Of a DNA stretch of 64,000 nt, positions 36,728 through 47,120 are shown one piece after another; positions within the stretch are counted from its first letter, which is position 1, and the number at the start of each line of letters is the position of its first letter. Location of the stretch: NCBI RefSeq assembly GCF_030546645.1, contig NZ_JAUOTO010000008.1:368606-432605 (forward strand), in the 5' to 3' direction. This DNA comes from Flavitalea plasmicola. Lineage in GTDB: Bacteria > Bacteroidota > Bacteroidia > Chitinophagales > Chitinophagaceae. Position numbers and translations under genes: made by a program. Below the pieces are notes generated by a model. It was not told where the DNA came from and searched no databases. It saw only the letters and a program-made list of their open reading frames with translations.

Positions 36728-38710
36728 CTAATACCCCGGATTTTGATATGCTTTCTTCGCAGCATCACTCATCTGCATGGCGTCAATCTGGCCTTGCGGG
36801 ATCGGCTGGAGATACAGCTGAGGGGTAATGGTACGGGTATTGGTCAGGGGCGTATGGTTGGAATAGGCAGCGCCGCCAATCGTATAAGTGCCATAGTTAT
36901 ACCCCTCCTGGTTGTCCATTCCAAAACGCTGCGTACGAACGAGGTCATAAAAGCGATAGCCTTCCCCGTAGTACTCACGTGAGCGTTCGGCAAGTATATA
37001 GCCAATAGTGATAGTAGCAGGCGTAGCAGCCACCATGGCGGCGCTGTTATCGGCAACATATGCCGCTCTGCCGGCATTGCTGTATTTCCATTTACCGGCA
37101 CGGGCGCGGATGACATTGATCAGCGTTAATGCATCATATCCGGCTGTTATAGTTGCGCCCTTTACAGCCGCTTCGGCGGCAATAAAATACAGCTCCGAGA
37201 ATTTGGCGCCGGTGTAAGGCCTTGTGCTGCCCGCGTTGGGATTGCCCAATCCCCCATTATTGTCGGTACGATAGGGACCGATCTTCCAGAGTCCGGGATA
37301 TACTATCCTGTTGATAGCACTGGGTGCTATCACATAGTCGGCACGACCCGGGAGAACCCCTGCTCCTACACTGCTTTTATAAACGGCATTGGAATAGTCG
37401 ATCCCGGGAACGTCATCGTTCAAAAAGGTGAGTACGGCGGCGCCTTCGGTGACCGGTAAGTTATTGGCGTTGTACAAAGTGGTGTACGGCAGCGCAGCCT
37501 CCTTCATATTACAGCGATAGACGGATGTAAAAGTGCCATCATAACGGGAATCGTTCGTCTTATCGGCAAAAGTCTTGGTGAAGACTTCGATCGTAGGAGC
37601 GTTACGCACCCACGGGCGTCCCCCCCACTGCTCCGAGGCCCGCTGAACGGAATATACGGAACTCCAGGCGCCTGCGGAGGTGGAGCTTGTTATAGAGGGA
37701 TAGGCCCAGGTCTGGAACCAACTGGACCAGTTGTCCGGAGTGCCGCCGGCGCCATACGTAAAACTACTCACATTATACTGCGAGCTCAGCTGGGTATGAT
37801 CAGAGTACAACATGCACTCATTATTGTAGTCGTTCGTGGCCACGTTGACATCATAGTAGGTAGGCTGTAAGCCATATACGCCGGGATTTTGGATCGCATT
37901 GACGGCAATCGTATACGCCTGCTGATAATACCACGCAGGATCATGTCCGTCAGGATCTTTTCTGGGACTTCCCGATTCCACCGGATAGGAAGGAATACTA
38001 TTTGGGTTCTCCAGCCACCATCCATAAGTAAGATAAGCCTTGGCCAGAAACAATTGCGCCACCTGTTTGGTCACCGCGCCGGTGACGCGGCGGGTACTAG
38101 GTAAATTGGAGACCGCCTCGTTCAGGTCCGGGAAAATGGCCTTCGTATACACGATGGATACAGAATCACGAACCGAGCTCCTTAAAGTGGAAGTATTGAA
38201 TTGCAGCCTTCCGGAGCCAAGGTCCAACGGTACACCGCCAAAGGTCTGCACCAGTAAAAAGTAATCGAATGCACGGAAAAACTTGGCTTCTGCAATGTAC
38301 GAGGCTGCTACCCCAGCCGAAACGCCATATTGAATGACGCCATTGGCAGTGTTGATATAGGGAAACGTATTGCCCCACAGCTGACCGGCATCGCTTAACG
38401 TGGGCGTCGGATGAACGCCGGGGACGGAATAATCCTGGGCTTGAAAATTACTTCCGCTGCCGCCGCTTTGCCCCCAGGTGGATTCATCGGTACCACATTG
38501 ACACATGTTCCAATAATAGGCATTCCCATAAATGTAACGCAAATGAGCATATAAGGCAGTCAGGCCGCCCAGAACCCCGTTGGCCGTCTGGAAATATTGA
38601 GGGGTGAACGAACTGCGCGGCGTCTCTTTCAACACCTTATTACATCCCGAAGTAAGCAGAAGTGCCAGCGTTCCGGCTCCAATATATAGTTTTATAAGTA
38701 TTTGTTTCAT
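36728..38710 (-). CDS. SusD/RagB-family lipoprotein (third pair)
   Basis: This 660-residue lipoprotein has a lipobox LTSGC (Cys23). It contains SusD features: SSFTPQYFQTANGVLGGLTALYAHL near the N-terminus (in two segments), AEAKFFRAFDYFLLVQTFGG, and C-terminal AKFSELYFIAAEAAVKGA and ILAERSREYYGEGYRFYDLVR. It is the partner of the SusC encoded 12 bp upstream. It is longer than the average SusD. No enzyme gene follows, so the substrate is unknown. Confidence 0.93.
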   Translation of the reverse strand: MKQILIKLYIGAGTLALLLTSGCNKVLKETPRSSFTPQYFQTANGVLGGLTALYAHLRYIYGNAYYWNMCQCGTDESTWGQSGGSGSNFQAQDYSVPGVHPTPTLSDAGQLWGNTFPYINTANGVIQYGVSAGVAASYIAEAKFFRAFDYFLLVQTFGGVPLDLGSGRLQFNTSTLRSSVRDSVSIVYTKAIFPDLNEAVSNLPSTRRVTGAVTKQVAQLFLAKAYLTYGWWLENPNSIPSYPVESGSPRKDPDGHDPAWYYQQAYTIAVNAIQNPGVYGLQPTYYDVNVATNDYNNECMLYSDHTQLSSQYNVSSFTYGAGGTPDNWSSWFQTWAYPSITSSTSAGAWSSVYSVQRASEQWGGRPWVRNAPTIEVFTKTFADKTNDSRYDGTFTSVYRCNMKEAALPYTTLYNANNLPVTEGAAVLTFLNDDVPGIDYSNAVYKSSVGAGVLPGRADYVIAPSAINRIVYPGLWKIGPYRTDNNGGLGNPNAGSTRPYTGAKFSELYFIAAEAAVKGATITAGYDALTLINVIRARAGKWKYSNAGRAAYVADNSAAMVAATPATITIGYILAERSREYYGEGYRFYDLVRTQRFGMDNQEGYNYGTYTIGGAAYSNHTPLTNTRTITPQLYLQPIPQGQIDAMQMSDAAKKAYQNPGY

Positions 38711-38722
38711 GTTGATCCTTTT

Positions 38723-41700
38723 TTAAAAAGTTACATTTAACCCGATGAGGAAATTACGCGTGGAAGGTGTGTTGGTACCGATGGTGAGGATACGGTGCGG
38801 GCCCGCCTGTACTGCTGAATTTTGATCACCATAAGAATTGGTCTCGGGATCCATATGCGACCTCTTCTCGTAAGGTGAGAAAAATACAAACGGGTTCTCC
38901 ACCGTACAATATACCCGCATCCGGGTGATAGAAGCCGCTTTCATCCACTTTTGACTGAAATTATAACCCATTGTAATGGTGCGTATCTTCAGATACGAAG
39001 CGCTGAAATACCCCATCGTGCTGCCATATGCCGGGTTGTCGCCTCCCACACCGCCGGGTCTTGGAGCGAACGTATTGAAATCACTGGCATGGTTGTTCGT
39101 AGGGGTCCAGTAATCCACCTTGACGTTATTGCCCGATCTTGTATTCAGGTTATTGAGATACCCGACAGACGAATACAACGTACTGATGAGTGTACCGCCG
39201 CTTTTGAAGATACCGGTGATGCCCAGGTCCAGCCCTTTATATGCCACGCGCGTATTGAACCCTCCTTCGAACTCCGGCTGCAGATCGTAGATCTGGCGGT
39301 CGTCGTTGTTAAGCGCCGTGCCCGCCTGGTTTTTCCTGTTCGGTACGCCATTCACATAGTGAAGGGAAGTGTCCTTGCTGTTGTATGCCACTTTGATCAT
39401 GCCCACATTTCCACCAGGATAAGCTGCTTGCATATAACCGCTGGTGCTGTCGGCATAGCTCATCAGGCCTATCTTCTTATAGTCATAGGCCACATCGATA
39501 GGATGACCCGGGAACCACAGATTGCCTTTATCGTAGGGCTGACCGGAATAAAGGCTTACGAGCTTATTTCGGTTGCGATACACGTTAACGCCGACCTCCC
39601 ATGTCCATCCATGCAAATTGTCCAGGACCGTACCGTTCAGCGAAAGCTCTATGCCCTTATTTTGCGTTGCGCCTATATTCGCGGTATAGCTGGTGACGCC
39701 CGATGTGGTCGGAAGACCGACGCTCAGCAGCACATTACTGGTATTCACGGTATAGTAATCGATAGTACCGCTCAACCGGTTTTTCAGTATCGAGAAATCG
39801 ACCCCATAGTTCCATGTTTTGGAGAACTCCCAGCCCAATGCGGGATTCGGCAATTGCGTGACATAGTATCCCATGGCGTAGCCGGAAGGCCCGAAATTAT
39901 AGGGACTGGTGGTTAGTCCGCCAAGTGTCTGATAGGGATTGATAGCCTGGTTGGATGTTTCTCCATAACCTACCCTTAGCTTCAGGGCGTCTACCAACGA
40001 GACCTTATCCATGAAATTTTCATTCTTCATATTCCATCCGACAGAGATAGCCGGATAAGAATGCCATTGATGCCCCGGCGCCAGCACGGAAGAGGCATCG
40101 GAACGGAAGGCGGCGCTCAGGATATAGCGGTCGCCGTAAGTATAGATGATACGACCCATATAGGACAACAACCCATATTGCGCATAACTACCGCCGCCAA
40201 CCGTAGACGTACCATTCTGGTCTGCCAGCACATAGGACAAATTGTAGAACTGGAAAGCATCGGAAGGCAGATGATTGGCTGAAGCCGCTGAAGACCATTT
40301 TGTATTTTGCTCCACTGAATACAACGCCACGGCGCTGATAGCATGTTTGCCTCCAAAGGTCCGGTCATACGTCAACAGGTTCTCAAGCGCATAATCCACC
40401 TGTTTGGTGTTGCTGATAGAGGCACTGGAAGCAGTAGTAGCCACACCGCTGAAAACGCCTGTCCCCGTATAAGTGCCATAGTCGTCCTGGTGAAAATACA
40501 AGCCAAGATTAGCACGGTACTTCAGTCCCTCCACCCCGGGGATCCTGATCTCACCGAATAGGGAGTTATTGGTGGTATAAGCCCTTGTGAGGTCTATATA
40601 TTTATCTCCCAAAGCATTCAAGGCATGCGCCGTATAGGCCCACTGAGGCCCCCCCGTATTGATGTTGACCGTTGGTTTCCAGCTGCCATCGGGATTGCGC
40701 GGATTGATAAGCGGCGTAAGATTCAACGCAGCGTAGGGTCCGATATTCTGATCGTGATTAACCGTATAGTAATTATTCGTCACAAGGCCGATGCGAAAGA
40801 GGCTGCCGATCTTCTGCTCAAGGGCAGTGCGTATACTATACCTTTCATAGTATTGCAAGGGTATCACGGCCTGATCCTTGAAATAAGTGAACCCGACACT
40901 ATAGTTGCCTTTTTCCGAACCGCCTGTAACACTCAGATCCTGGTTGGTGACATAACCCGTCTGATATAGCAGCTTTTGCCAATCCGTGTTCACACTATCG
41001 TTCTCATCCAGCGTGTTGGTACGGATAGAAGCGCCGGGAGTGGCGTTGTTCGCCTTGCGGAGAGCGGCGTATTCAGGTCCGTTCATCATGGGATATTCAC
41101 CCCAAACTTTCTTGAATCCGGCATAACCGTTGTAGCTTATATGCGCTTTTTGTCCGGCCGATCCTTTATTCGTAGTAACCAATATAACCCCATTGGCTCC
41201 GCGGGAACCATAAATAGCTGTCGCGGAAGCATCTTTTAGAATATCGATACTTTTGATCTCGGCGGGACTGATGTCGTTGAGGGTTCCTATGAAGGGGATT
41301 CCGTCCAGTACGACCAAGGGGTCGTTGGTGGCGTTCAGCGAACGCGTACCACGGATCCGGATCTGCATACCCGAGCCGGGTTTGGATGAAGTTTGAGACA
41401 TTTGAACCCCGGCGATCCGGCCTTGTAAAGCCCTGGAGATGTCTACTGCCGGAACCTCGTTCACCTTTTCGCCGCTGATCGTGGCTACGGAGCCTGTCAC
41501 ATCCTTCCTGCGCTGTGTGCCATAGCCGATCACCACCACCTGGTCCAGGTCGTTTTTCCCCGGTTGCAGCGAAATGCTGACGGTAGGCGAATTAACCTTT
41601 ATTTCTTTTGGAGCATAGCCCACAAATGATATGATCAACGTGGATCGGGAGGGTACCGAGATCGAAAAATTGCCATTTTCGTCCGTGGTGACGCCTGTAT

Positions 41701-41884
41701 TCGTTTCTTTCGATGTAACGGAGGCCCCGGCGATGGGAGCATTCAATTCATTGAGTACCCGCCCCTTCACGGTCATGGTATTTTGCGCCCATATCAGGAC
41801 AGGGCAAAAAAACAAGAGCGGGATCAGCAGCAAAGCTGCTTTCTTCTTCCAGAGGATCTGGTTCACACGTACTGCAATCGACAT
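38723..41884 (-). CDS. SusC/RagA-family TonB-linked outer-membrane protein (third pair)
   Basis: This 1053-residue protein has a signal segment (about 12-33, ending IWAQ), a carboxypeptidase-regulatory-like domain (about 37-110; VKGRVLNELNAPIAGASVTS), the TonB box DQVVVIGYGTQRRKDVTGSV, the plug motif LKDASATAIYGSRGANGVIL and a barrel ending LIGLNVTF. There is no STN domain. It lies downstream of a hybrid two-component regulator on the same strand, which is the probable sensor for its substrate. Confidence 0.94.
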   Translation of the reverse strand: MSIAVRVNQILWKKKAALLLIPLLFFCPVLIWAQNTMTVKGRVLNELNAPIAGASVTSKETNTGVTTDENGNFSISVPSRSTLIISFVGYAPKEIKVNSPTVSISLQPGKNDLDQVVVIGYGTQRRKDVTGSVATISGEKVNEVPAVDISRALQGRIAGVQMSQTSSKPGSGMQIRIRGTRSLNATNDPLVVLDGIPFIGTLNDISPAEIKSIDILKDASATAIYGSRGANGVILVTTNKGSAGQKAHISYNGYAGFKKVWGEYPMMNGPEYAALRKANNATPGASIRTNTLDENDSVNTDWQKLLYQTGYVTNQDLSVTGGSEKGNYSVGFTYFKDQAVIPLQYYERYSIRTALEQKIGSLFRIGLVTNNYYTVNHDQNIGPYAALNLTPLINPRNPDGSWKPTVNINTGGPQWAYTAHALNALGDKYIDLTRAYTTNNSLFGEIRIPGVEGLKYRANLGLYFHQDDYGTYTGTGVFSGVATTASSASISNTKQVDYALENLLTYDRTFGGKHAISAVALYSVEQNTKWSSAASANHLPSDAFQFYNLSYVLADQNGTSTVGGGSYAQYGLLSYMGRIIYTYGDRYILSAAFRSDASSVLAPGHQWHSYPAISVGWNMKNENFMDKVSLVDALKLRVGYGETSNQAINPYQTLGGLTTSPYNFGPSGYAMGYYVTQLPNPALGWEFSKTWNYGVDFSILKNRLSGTIDYYTVNTSNVLLSVGLPTTSGVTSYTANIGATQNKGIELSLNGTVLDNLHGWTWEVGVNVYRNRNKLVSLYSGQPYDKGNLWFPGHPIDVAYDYKKIGLMSYADSTSGYMQAAYPGGNVGMIKVAYNSKDTSLHYVNGVPNRKNQAGTALNNDDRQIYDLQPEFEGGFNTRVAYKGLDLGITGIFKSGGTLISTLYSSVGYLNNLNTRSGNNVKVDYWTPTNNHASDFNTFAPRPGGVGGDNPAYGSTMGYFSASYLKIRTITMGYNFSQKWMKAASITRMRVYCTVENPFVFFSPYEKRSHMDPETNSYGDQNSAVQAGPHRILTIGTNTPSTRNFLIGLNVTF

Positions 41885-42194
41885 AAGCGTAGTTTTTAAG
41901 TTGGAATTGATTCGAAAAAGTTATGCGGGAGTAGCCAACACCGGCCTGAGGGGGGCCAAGATGAATCGTTTCATTGAAAAAAAGGAATGAACCGGGGGGT
42001 GTCTGGCAATCGTATTTCTAAGCATGGCAATCTGAATTTGACGGATCCATTTAATAGACCGGCTGGGCAAAACTATCAGGAACCATGCTCTAAGGGTTGC
42101 CCTGATCCGGCAATTCGTAGCACAAATTCGTCAACCGCTCTTAAACTGCTGTCATAAATCAGTGGAAATCAATTTAAAGCGTACGTCTGAGGAG
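41885..42194. other. 310-bp non-coding gap between the hybrid sensor and SusC
   Basis: No open frame of note is present. On the minus strand an exact -7 match (TAGTTTTG, + strand 42068-42075) lies about 184 bp before the SusC start, but no TTTG is at the right distance upstream. A short inverted repeat TTCATT/AATGAA lies near 41969-41989. This gap should hold the SusC promoter and the DNA site for the hybrid sensor, but I cannot place either firmly. Confidence 0.4.
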
Positions 42195-45100
42195 CTAACT
42201 AACCTGCTTACGTTTTAGAGAAACATATTCGGTAGGAGAAAGATTGAATTTCGCTTTGAATGCCCGGGTAAAGTAATTGGGGGTGGTAAAACCTACGGCA
42301 TAACCCACTTCTGCAATCTTCATATCGCTTCTCATGAGCAAATCGGCCGCTTTATTCAGCTTAATGGATCGGATAAATTCTACAGGTGTCTCGCCGGTGA
42401 GGTCAACGATCTTACGGTAAAGCGAGGCGTGGCTCATGTGAACATGCCTGGACAATTCCTCCACAGACAAGTTTGGGCTATCCAGGTTCGATTCGATGAA
42501 TTGAGTAACCGTGAGGAGCAGTCTTTCATTATCCGACTGTATGGCGGTTACCGGCGTTTCAACATTCAGCCGCCGGGTATAGGTTTCCCTTAAACGGTGG
42601 TTAAGCATGATAAGGTTCCTGATCTTAACACGCAGGATCTCAAAACTGAAGGGTTTGGTGAGATAATCGCTGGCGCCCGTCTCCAGTCCCTTTAACTGGT
42701 ATGCATCTTCATTCAGCGCCGTAAGCAGGATGATAGGAATATGATTTACGCGTTTATCCGATCTTATTTTCCGGCTGAGCTCGATCCCGTCCATGTGCGG
42801 CATACTGATATCACTTACGATGACATCGGGGTGGCCGGAAATTGCCTTTTGCCATCCTTCCTTTCCATCACCGGCCTCAATGACCTTATATTGAGATCTC
42901 AGATTGTCTTTCAGATAATACCGGAAATCTTCATTGTCTTCCACCAACAGGACTGTCAGCATGTCCGTCGCCGGCGTCATTGCGGGTTTTTCTTCTGCGA
43001 TATTTCCAGGAACATGGGGGTGGTCTGCGATTCCTTTACCTTCCTGCGGAAGATTCTTCAGTGGCAAACAGATAGTGAAGATACTGCCTGTTCCGGGTTC
43101 GCTTTCCACGCTTATCGTTCCGCCCTGCAACTGCACGAATTCTTTGGTGATGGCCAACCCGATACCGCTGCCCTGGTTCATCACGCTGGCGTGGGTATTG
43201 CCCTGGAAAAAACGATCAAAGATCCGTTGCCGCTCATCAGCCGACATACCGATACCTGTATCGGAAATTTTGATAACCAATTCATTAGTCGGCTGGACAC
43301 GCATTAGCTCCAGTGAGATCTTCCCTTCTTTGCCGGTGAATTTGAAAGCGTTGCCCAACAGGTTGAATAAGATCCGCTCGATCTTTTCCTTGTCAAAAGA
43401 AGTATAAAATTGCCCGACCTCCGTTCTGAAAGCAAAATGGATCTGTTTCCTTTCCGCAATGTCCCTGAAGGATTCCGCTGTTTCCCGTATAAAGGGAACA
43501 ATATCCGCCTCTATACAATTGAGCTTCAATTCATGTTCCTCCAACTTGCGAAAATCAAGCAGTTGATTCACCAGGTTAAGCAACCTTCTGGCATTACGCT
43601 TCACCATGGTAAGCTGTTCCTGTTTGTATTGGTCTGCTTCACTTTCCCGCAATTTTTCCAGGGGGCCCAGGATCAATGAAATAGGTGTCCTGAACTCGTG
43701 GCTAAGGTTGGTAAGGAACTTGATCCTCAGCTGGTCAAATTCATGCAACCGCTCAGCTTCCTGCCTTTCCTGCCTGATCATTTGCTTCATTTGCAACCGT
43801 TCTTGTTCCAGCGCAAACTTGCTTTTAAGCCTGCGGATCCCCCGGGAACGGAACATCCATAACAGGAATGCAATTATTATAATATAAGAAGCGTAGGCGT
43901 AACCAGTCATCCAGAACGGTGGCTTTACATAAATTTTGATGGTTGCGGGCCGTGTTATCCATCCGCCATTATAATTTTTGGCCTTCACTTCCAAGGTATA
44001 ATTTCCCGGGTAGAGGTTGGTAAACGTGGCTGTCCTGGAAGTTCCCACTTCATTCCAGGATCTATCAAATCCACTTAGTTTGTACATGTACCGGTCTTCC
44101 AGGGGAGTGGTAAAGTCCAATGTGGCAAAATCCACAGAGAAGTTCTGCTTATAATCGAGCCGGATCTCGCCGGCGACGGAAATATGTGCTTTTATTGCTG
44201 CATCTTTTCCGGGGACCACCGGCTGACCGGCAATTTTCAGATCGGTAAATACGATAGCAGATGCGTTCTGGTTATCGTTGATCGCTGCAGGATGAAAATA
44301 ATTAAAGCCCTCCAGGCCTCCATAGAACAATTCTCCGGATGATGTTTTTACACCTGCTCCCAGGTAAAAGGAACTTTGCTGCAAGCCATTCCGGGAAGTA
44401 TAATTTTTAAAGGTCGACCTTGCCGGATCAAAGCAGCTGATCCCTTTATTGGTGCTCACCCATAATAAACCCGCGTCGTCTTCCAGGATCTTGTAGATGA
44501 CGGCGTTGGCCAAACCCTGTTGCTCAGCATAATTAGCAAATCTATTTTGATGATGATCCAGCCGGCACAAGCCGCCGCTGGACGTTCCTGCCCAAATCGT
44601 CCCTTTTGCGTCAAGGTGGAGAGAGATGACCTCATCCAACGGAAGGTTCGTATTGGCCCGGTTGAAGATCCGGCAGGTCTGCCGGGCAGGATCATATAAA
44701 GCGACTCCTGATCCCACTGTCCCGATGACCATATTTCCGGCATTGTCTTCTTCAATGGCCCGGATAAACCCACTCTTAAGCAAGTTGCTGCCAATGCCGT
44801 TGAATGCCACTTGGCCAAAGCGAATAAATTTGCCCGAACCGGGCTCGAACATGCAGACGCCGTTGCCGTTGGTGCCCACCCATATGTTACCCCGTCTGTC
44901 TTTTTTTAAACAGAAGACGTCGTCGCCGGGCAAATCCTGGGGCCGGCTGCCTTTCGTAATATGCCGCACGCGCTGATCCCTGGTATTCAATACAAAGATC
45001 CCATGCTGAAAGGTTCCTATCCAAAGTTCATTGCCGCAGCGCTCCAGGGCAAGCACAGCCACCCCCTCCGTTTTTTTTTCATTGCTCAAGGGGATGTGGT

Positions 45101-46277
45101 CGATCAAACCCGTCTTGCAGTGATAGAGGTTCAACCCGCCTCCGTCGGTTCCCACATAGATATCTCCGTTATTACCTTCGGAAAAAGAGGTGACCTTGGG
45201 ACAGCTAAGTCCTTTCGGATCGAAGGAGTTGTACTGGACAAGATTAAAAAATCCAAGGTTCCTGTCATATTTGTTTATCCCGCCCATGTAGGTGCATACC
45301 CAATAAATTCCCTGCTTATCGATAAAGATGCTTCGTACAGAACTACCTTTCAGACTGTATTTATTCCTGTCATTGCCCGTCACCCGTACCACTGAGCCTG
45401 TACGCGGGTCAAAAATATTCAGTCCTTCCTCCGTGCCGATCCACAGATCACCGCTGCTTTCAGGGACAATGCTGTAGATCCGGAGGCTGCTGAGAGAATG
45501 TACATCTGCCTTGTTGCTTGTATACCTGGTGAAGTGACAGTCGTCCCCCTGCAATAAATTCAGTCCACCATTGTTGGTGCCGAACCACAAGCGGCCGTCC
45601 CTGTCTTCAGCAATTGCCTTGATCACATTATCACTGATTGATCCCGGATCAGCAGGATCGGTATAAAAGCGTTTGAAGTTATCGGTAGACGGCTGGTAAA
45701 GATACAATCCGGAATTACTGCCTACCCAGGTCCTGCGCCGGCTGTCCCTGAAAACACAGGTAATTGTATTTGACAACAATCGATCTGGCTTTTCAGCATC
45801 TTTCGTATAGTATTTCGTATGCCGGCTGGCAGGATCGTACAGGATCAGGCCGGCGTAGCAGCCTATCCACAGATGCCCGGCACCATCGGAACAGATGGAC
45901 CGTACAGCTGTACCGTTGGTGATGTCAAAATTTTGGAAACAATCCTTTTTCCTGTCATAGAGAGAAAGGGTCCTGTTGGTACCTATCCAAAGATTGCCTG
46001 CAGGATCCTCGTAGATGGTCTGGATCTGATTTGTAGCTATACTGCTGGTATCCAGATTATTATGATTGTACACCGTAAAGCTGATCCCATCAAACTTATT
46101 CAGCCCGTCTTCCGTGGCAAACCACATATATCCAAGTTTGTCCTTCAGTAGAGCGTTGACAGTATTGGACGAGAGCCCATTGTTATTGCTGAAGTTGATG
46201 AAATTGAACGTCTGCTGCTGGGCACCTGCTATCTGTGCCAGCAACACCAAGAACCATATTAAGGCAGTAATTCGCAC
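42195..46277 (-). CDS. Hybrid two-component system sensor/regulator (HTCS)
   Basis: This 1360-residue protein joins all parts of a phosphorelay. After a signal segment (ending IAGAQ) come two-bladed-propeller-type Reg_prop repeats (about 25-720; repeated GLWFG/WIGT units), a Y_Y_Y domain (about 725-790), one membrane helix (about 795-818), a HisKA domain with NLSHEFRTP (His near 860), a HATPase with NLLGNAFKFTG and GTGSIFTICLPL, a receiver (VLLVEDNEDF; phospho-Asp in VSDISMPHMDG near 1154) and a C-terminal AraC helix-turn-helix (about 1260-1355). The start is GTG at 46277; a TAG lies four codons upstream. It senses a glycan fragment in the periplasm and activates the adjacent SusC/SusD genes. 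Confidence 0.94.
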   Translation of the reverse strand: MRITALIWFLVLLAQIAGAQQQTFNFINFSNNNGLSSNTVNALLKDKLGYMWFATEDGLNKFDGISFTVYNHNNLDTSSIATNQIQTIYEDPAGNLWIGTNRTLSLYDRKKDCFQNFDITNGTAVRSICSDGAGHLWIGCYAGLILYDPASRHTKYYTKDAEKPDRLLSNTITCVFRDSRRRTWVGSNSGLYLYQPSTDNFKRFYTDPADPGSISDNVIKAIAEDRDGRLWFGTNNGGLNLLQGDDCHFTRYTSNKADVHSLSSLRIYSIVPESSGDLWIGTEEGLNIFDPRTGSVVRVTGNDRNKYSLKGSSVRSIFIDKQGIYWVCTYMGGINKYDRNLGFFNLVQYNSFDPKGLSCPKVTSFSEGNNGDIYVGTDGGGLNLYHCKTGLIDHIPLSNEKKTEGVAVLALERCGNELWIGTFQHGIFVLNTRDQRVRHITKGSRPQDLPGDDVFCLKKDRRGNIWVGTNGNGVCMFEPGSGKFIRFGQVAFNGIGSNLLKSGFIRAIEEDNAGNMVIGTVGSGVALYDPARQTCRIFNRANTNLPLDEVISLHLDAKGTIWAGTSSGGLCRLDHHQNRFANYAEQQGLANAVIYKILEDDAGLLWVSTNKGISCFDPARSTFKNYTSRNGLQQSSFYLGAGVKTSSGELFYGGLEGFNYFHPAAINDNQNASAIVFTDLKIAGQPVVPGKDAAIKAHISVAGEIRLDYKQNFSVDFATLDFTTPLEDRYMYKLSGFDRSWNEVGTSRTATFTNLYPGNYTLEVKAKNYNGGWITRPATIKIYVKPPFWMTGYAYASYIIIIAFLLWMFRSRGIRRLKSKFALEQERLQMKQMIRQERQEAERLHEFDQLRIKFLTNLSHEFRTPISLILGPLEKLRESEADQYKQEQLTMVKRNARRLLNLVNQLLDFRKLEEHELKLNCIEADIVPFIRETAESFRDIAERKQIHFAFRTEVGQFYTSFDKEKIERILFNLLGNAFKFTGKEGKISLELMRVQPTNELVIKISDTGIGMSADERQRIFDRFFQGNTHASVMNQGSGIGLAITKEFVQLQGGTISVESEPGTGSIFTICLPLKNLPQEGKGIADHPHVPGNIAEEKPAMTPATDMLTVLLVEDNEDFRYYLKDNLRSQYKVIEAGDGKEGWQKAISGHPDVIVSDISMPHMDGIELSRKIRSDKRVNHIPIILLTALNEDAYQLKGLETGASDYLTKPFSFEILRVKIRNLIMLNHRLRETYTRRLNVETPVTAIQSDNERLLLTVTQFIESNLDSPNLSVEELSRHVHMSHASLYRKIVDLTGETPVEFIRSIKLNKAADLLMRSDMKIAEVGYAVGFTTPNYFTRAFKAKFNLSPTEYVSLKRKQVS

Positions 46278-46310
46278 AATAATGGCCTAAAATACGATAA
46301 AATTTCATAA

Positions 46311-46324
46311 TGCAATCGATTGCA
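46311..46324. promoter_or_regulatory. 14-bp perfect palindrome upstream of the HTCS gene
   Basis: TGCAATCGATTGCA is its own reverse complement and lies 34 bp before the HTCS start in an 84-bp gap. A palindrome with a central CG resembles operators of LacI-type regulators, though no such gene is in the window. It could equally be a chance palindrome; only the symmetry is seen. Confidence 0.4.
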
Positions 46325-46361
46325 ATTTAAAATTTTGGTTTCTCCTGTCAGGAAGTGTACC

Positions 46362-47120
46362 CTACTCCGACAAATAGAATTCGATATTGTATTCCGTCTC
46401 ACCCAGGTAGCCGTACTTGCCAAATACTACCGGCTGGCTGACAGCGGGTACATCATCCTCATGCCGGTTGTCCAGCAGGAGGGTCTTACCCGGATAGATA
46501 GCCTTTACCGTATACTTGCCAATAGGTACGTCCGTAACCATAAAGGTGCCCGCCACATCATGCACTGGCCGCTCAAATGCAGCGGCAGGCGTACCGTCGA
46601 TCAATACACTTTCGGTGGGCGTAAACTGCAGCCTCACCTGGCTAAGGTCCACATCGGTACCAAATTGATAGATGTCTACATGTGCGCCATAGAATCCGCC
46701 GCCCGGGCGCTGGCCACTGAGCTTCCACGTAAAATTCCGGACAGCTGCCTGATCACGGGTAAAAGCATCTGTGCTGTCGGCTGCGAGATCGAACTTGTAC
46801 TGATTGCCATAGGCTGACTTTTCCAGCTGTGCCTTTGCCGTCCAGCTACCCGCAGGCTCAGCAGGCAGCTTCACCTTGTAATTACCGCCGTTGTCCGTCA
46901 TTGCAAGAACATACGAAGCATACCAGACTGTGTGCTCCACGGTCACCTTTATTCCGCTAAGGGCATTCCCCTTCGAATCGGTAACTTTTCCGGTAACAGT
47001 GCCGGGAGAAGAGCCAGCCCCGCCTGGGCCACCAGGGTTATCAGGAGAAGGAGATGATCCTGAATCCTTCTTACAGGCTGCAAAAGCCAGTAAAAAGACG
47101 AAATTGATAAGTACACGCAT
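46362..47120 (-). CDS. Lipoprotein with carboxypeptidase-regulatory-like domain
   Basis: This 252-residue lipoprotein (lipobox FAAC, Cys16) has a Ser/Pro/Gly linker (about 20-40) and then a carboxypeptidase-regulatory-like beta-sandwich (about 41-110; VTGKVTDSKGNALSGIKVTV, MTDNGGNYKVKLPAEPAGSW). A second, unrecognised part (about 110-252) includes FMVTDVPIGKYTVKAIYPG, which looks like another such fold. It lies 84 bp before the HTCS gene on the same strand. It may be a surface binding protein of this locus, but no function is known. Confidence 0.75.
   Translation of the reverse strand: MRVLINFVFLLAFAACKKDSGSSPSPDNPGGPGGAGSSPGTVTGKVTDSKGNALSGIKVTVEHTVWYASYVLAMTDNGGNYKVKLPAEPAGSWTAKAQLEKSAYGNQYKFDLAADSTDAFTRDQAAVRNFTWKLSGQRPGGGFYGAHVDIYQFGTDVDLSQVRLQFTPTESVLIDGTPAAAFERPVHDVAGTFMVTDVPIGKYTVKAIYPGKTLLLDNRHEDDVPAVSQPVVFGKYGYLGETEYNIEFYLSE

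Noticed and set aside
38951..39916. 321-codon plus-strand open frame inside the third SusC gene
   Set aside because: It is antisense to a well-supported SusC, with no recognisable domain or plausible start; open antisense frames are common in GC-rich coding DNA. The same applies to 22159-23172, 7972-8706 and 368-1066.
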